Source of the DNA: CAYSLC01 sp964431545
Lineage (GTDB): Bacteria; Desulfobacterota; Desulfobacteria; Desulfobacterales; JAABSP01
Assembly: GCA_964431545.1 (NCBI GenBank)
Contig: CAYSLC010000143.1
Span: forward strand, 1 to 14,117
Reading direction: 5' to 3'
DNA: 14,117 nt
The notes beneath the pieces are model-generated. The model had not been told where the DNA came from and did not search any database. It was given only the letters and a program-made list of their open reading frames with translations. Shown here in pieces: positions 13,747 through 14,117 of this stretch. Numbering within the stretch: the first letter of the stretch is position 1; every line of letters starts with the position of its first letter. The position numbers and the translations under genes are program-made.

Positions 13747-14117
13747 TCAAAGAGATGAGGGGGCCTTTTCTCCCGTTCTCGCCAAACGGCATCGAAACGT
13801 CCGGCTGGAGGGGGTCCCCGTCAGCGGGTTCCGCCGGTCGTCGTCGGTGAGGCGGTTGAGGTTGGCCTCCGGATCCCAGTCCCCCCAGCCCCAGGCGATG
13901 TGGACCGAGCCGGGGCGGACCGTGGTGGTGATCCTCGCCGGAAGGGTCACCCGGCCCCGGGGGCTCTCCACCCGCACCACCTGCCCGTTCGCGATGCCGT
14001 ATTTCTCCGCGTCGGCCCGGTGCAGGTCCACCGTGCAGCCGTAGCCGTCCCTGCACAGAGAAGGGATCATCCGAAACTGGGAGTGGGTGAACCGGTTGTC
14101 CCGGGCGCCGCTGATGC
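13747..14117 (-). CDS. Molybdopterin oxidoreductase, C-terminal part (partial)
   Basis: The frame is open to the right edge, so only the last 123 or so residues are present. Visible are ISGARDNRFTHSQFRMIPSL, the typical molybdopterin-dinucleotide-binding segment of DMSO-reductase-family enzymes, then ADAEKYGIANGQVVRVESPR and RVTLPARITTTVRPGSVHIA. The ending WGWGDWDPEANLNRLTDDDR and NPLTGTP is also usual in this family. The iron-sulfur and catalytic residues are beyond the window, so the substrate (for example formate, thiosulfate, polysulfide) cannot be told. It precedes trmO by 22 bases on the same strand. Confidence 0.88.
   Translation of the reverse strand, partial: ISGARDNRFTHSQFRMIPSLCRDGYGCTVDLHRADAEKYGIANGQVVRVESPRGRVTLPARITTTVRPGSVHIAWGWGDWDPEANLNRLTDDDRRNPLTGTPSSRTFRCRLARTGEKAPSSL

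Overview
This is a high-GC bacterial window with tightly packed genes on both strands. Its gene content suggests a Desulfobacterota-type (former Deltaproteobacteria), probably anaerobic organism. The hints are a molybdopterin oxidoreductase, a stand-alone glutamate synthase FMN domain, a bacterial archaemetzincin, a sigma-54 response-regulator system and cysteine-rich H-protein-like genes. This assignment is inferred from gene families, not from a marker gene.

Layout. Bases 1-472 (-) hold the start of a KaiC/RAD55-like protein with a degraded P-loop, and 654-872 (+) a small unknown protein. Bases 911-1273 (-) encode a P-II protein, divergent from a glutamate synthase-like FMN enzyme at 1507-3090 (+); this is a nitrogen-related pair. 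An HD-domain protein (6384-5806, -) is followed after 5 nt by polA (5800-3122, -, GTG start). A 75-residue cysteine-rich zinc-ribbon protein sits at 6542-6769 (+).

The core of interest is 6770-12763. A 388-base intergenic region carries two TGTGG-N7-CCACA palindromes 21 bp apart, an AT-rich palindrome and a sigma-54 -24/-12 promoter (TGGCAT-N5-TTGCA). It precedes two paralogous genes (7158-8156 and 8263-9198). Each encodes two C-x12-C-x5-C-x2-C modules, a glycine-cleavage-H-like domain whose lipoyl-lysine position is Asp or Glu, and a shared C-terminal box. A very strong hairpin separates the genes and a good intrinsic terminator ends the unit. Convergent to it is an operon (12763-9288, -) for a PAS histidine kinase with a Rossmann-like N-terminus, a sigma-54-dependent response regulator and an archaemetzincin. 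The simplest reading is that this two-component pair controls the neighbouring sigma-54 promoter. What the H-like proteins and the metalloprotease do is unknown.

The right end holds a decayed PIN-domain (VapC-like) fragment, a short tandem repeat, a TrmO-type tRNA methyltransferase (13724-13311, -) and the C-terminus of a molybdopterin oxidoreductase (13747 to the edge, -). No rRNA, tRNA, CRISPR array or insertion sequence was seen.
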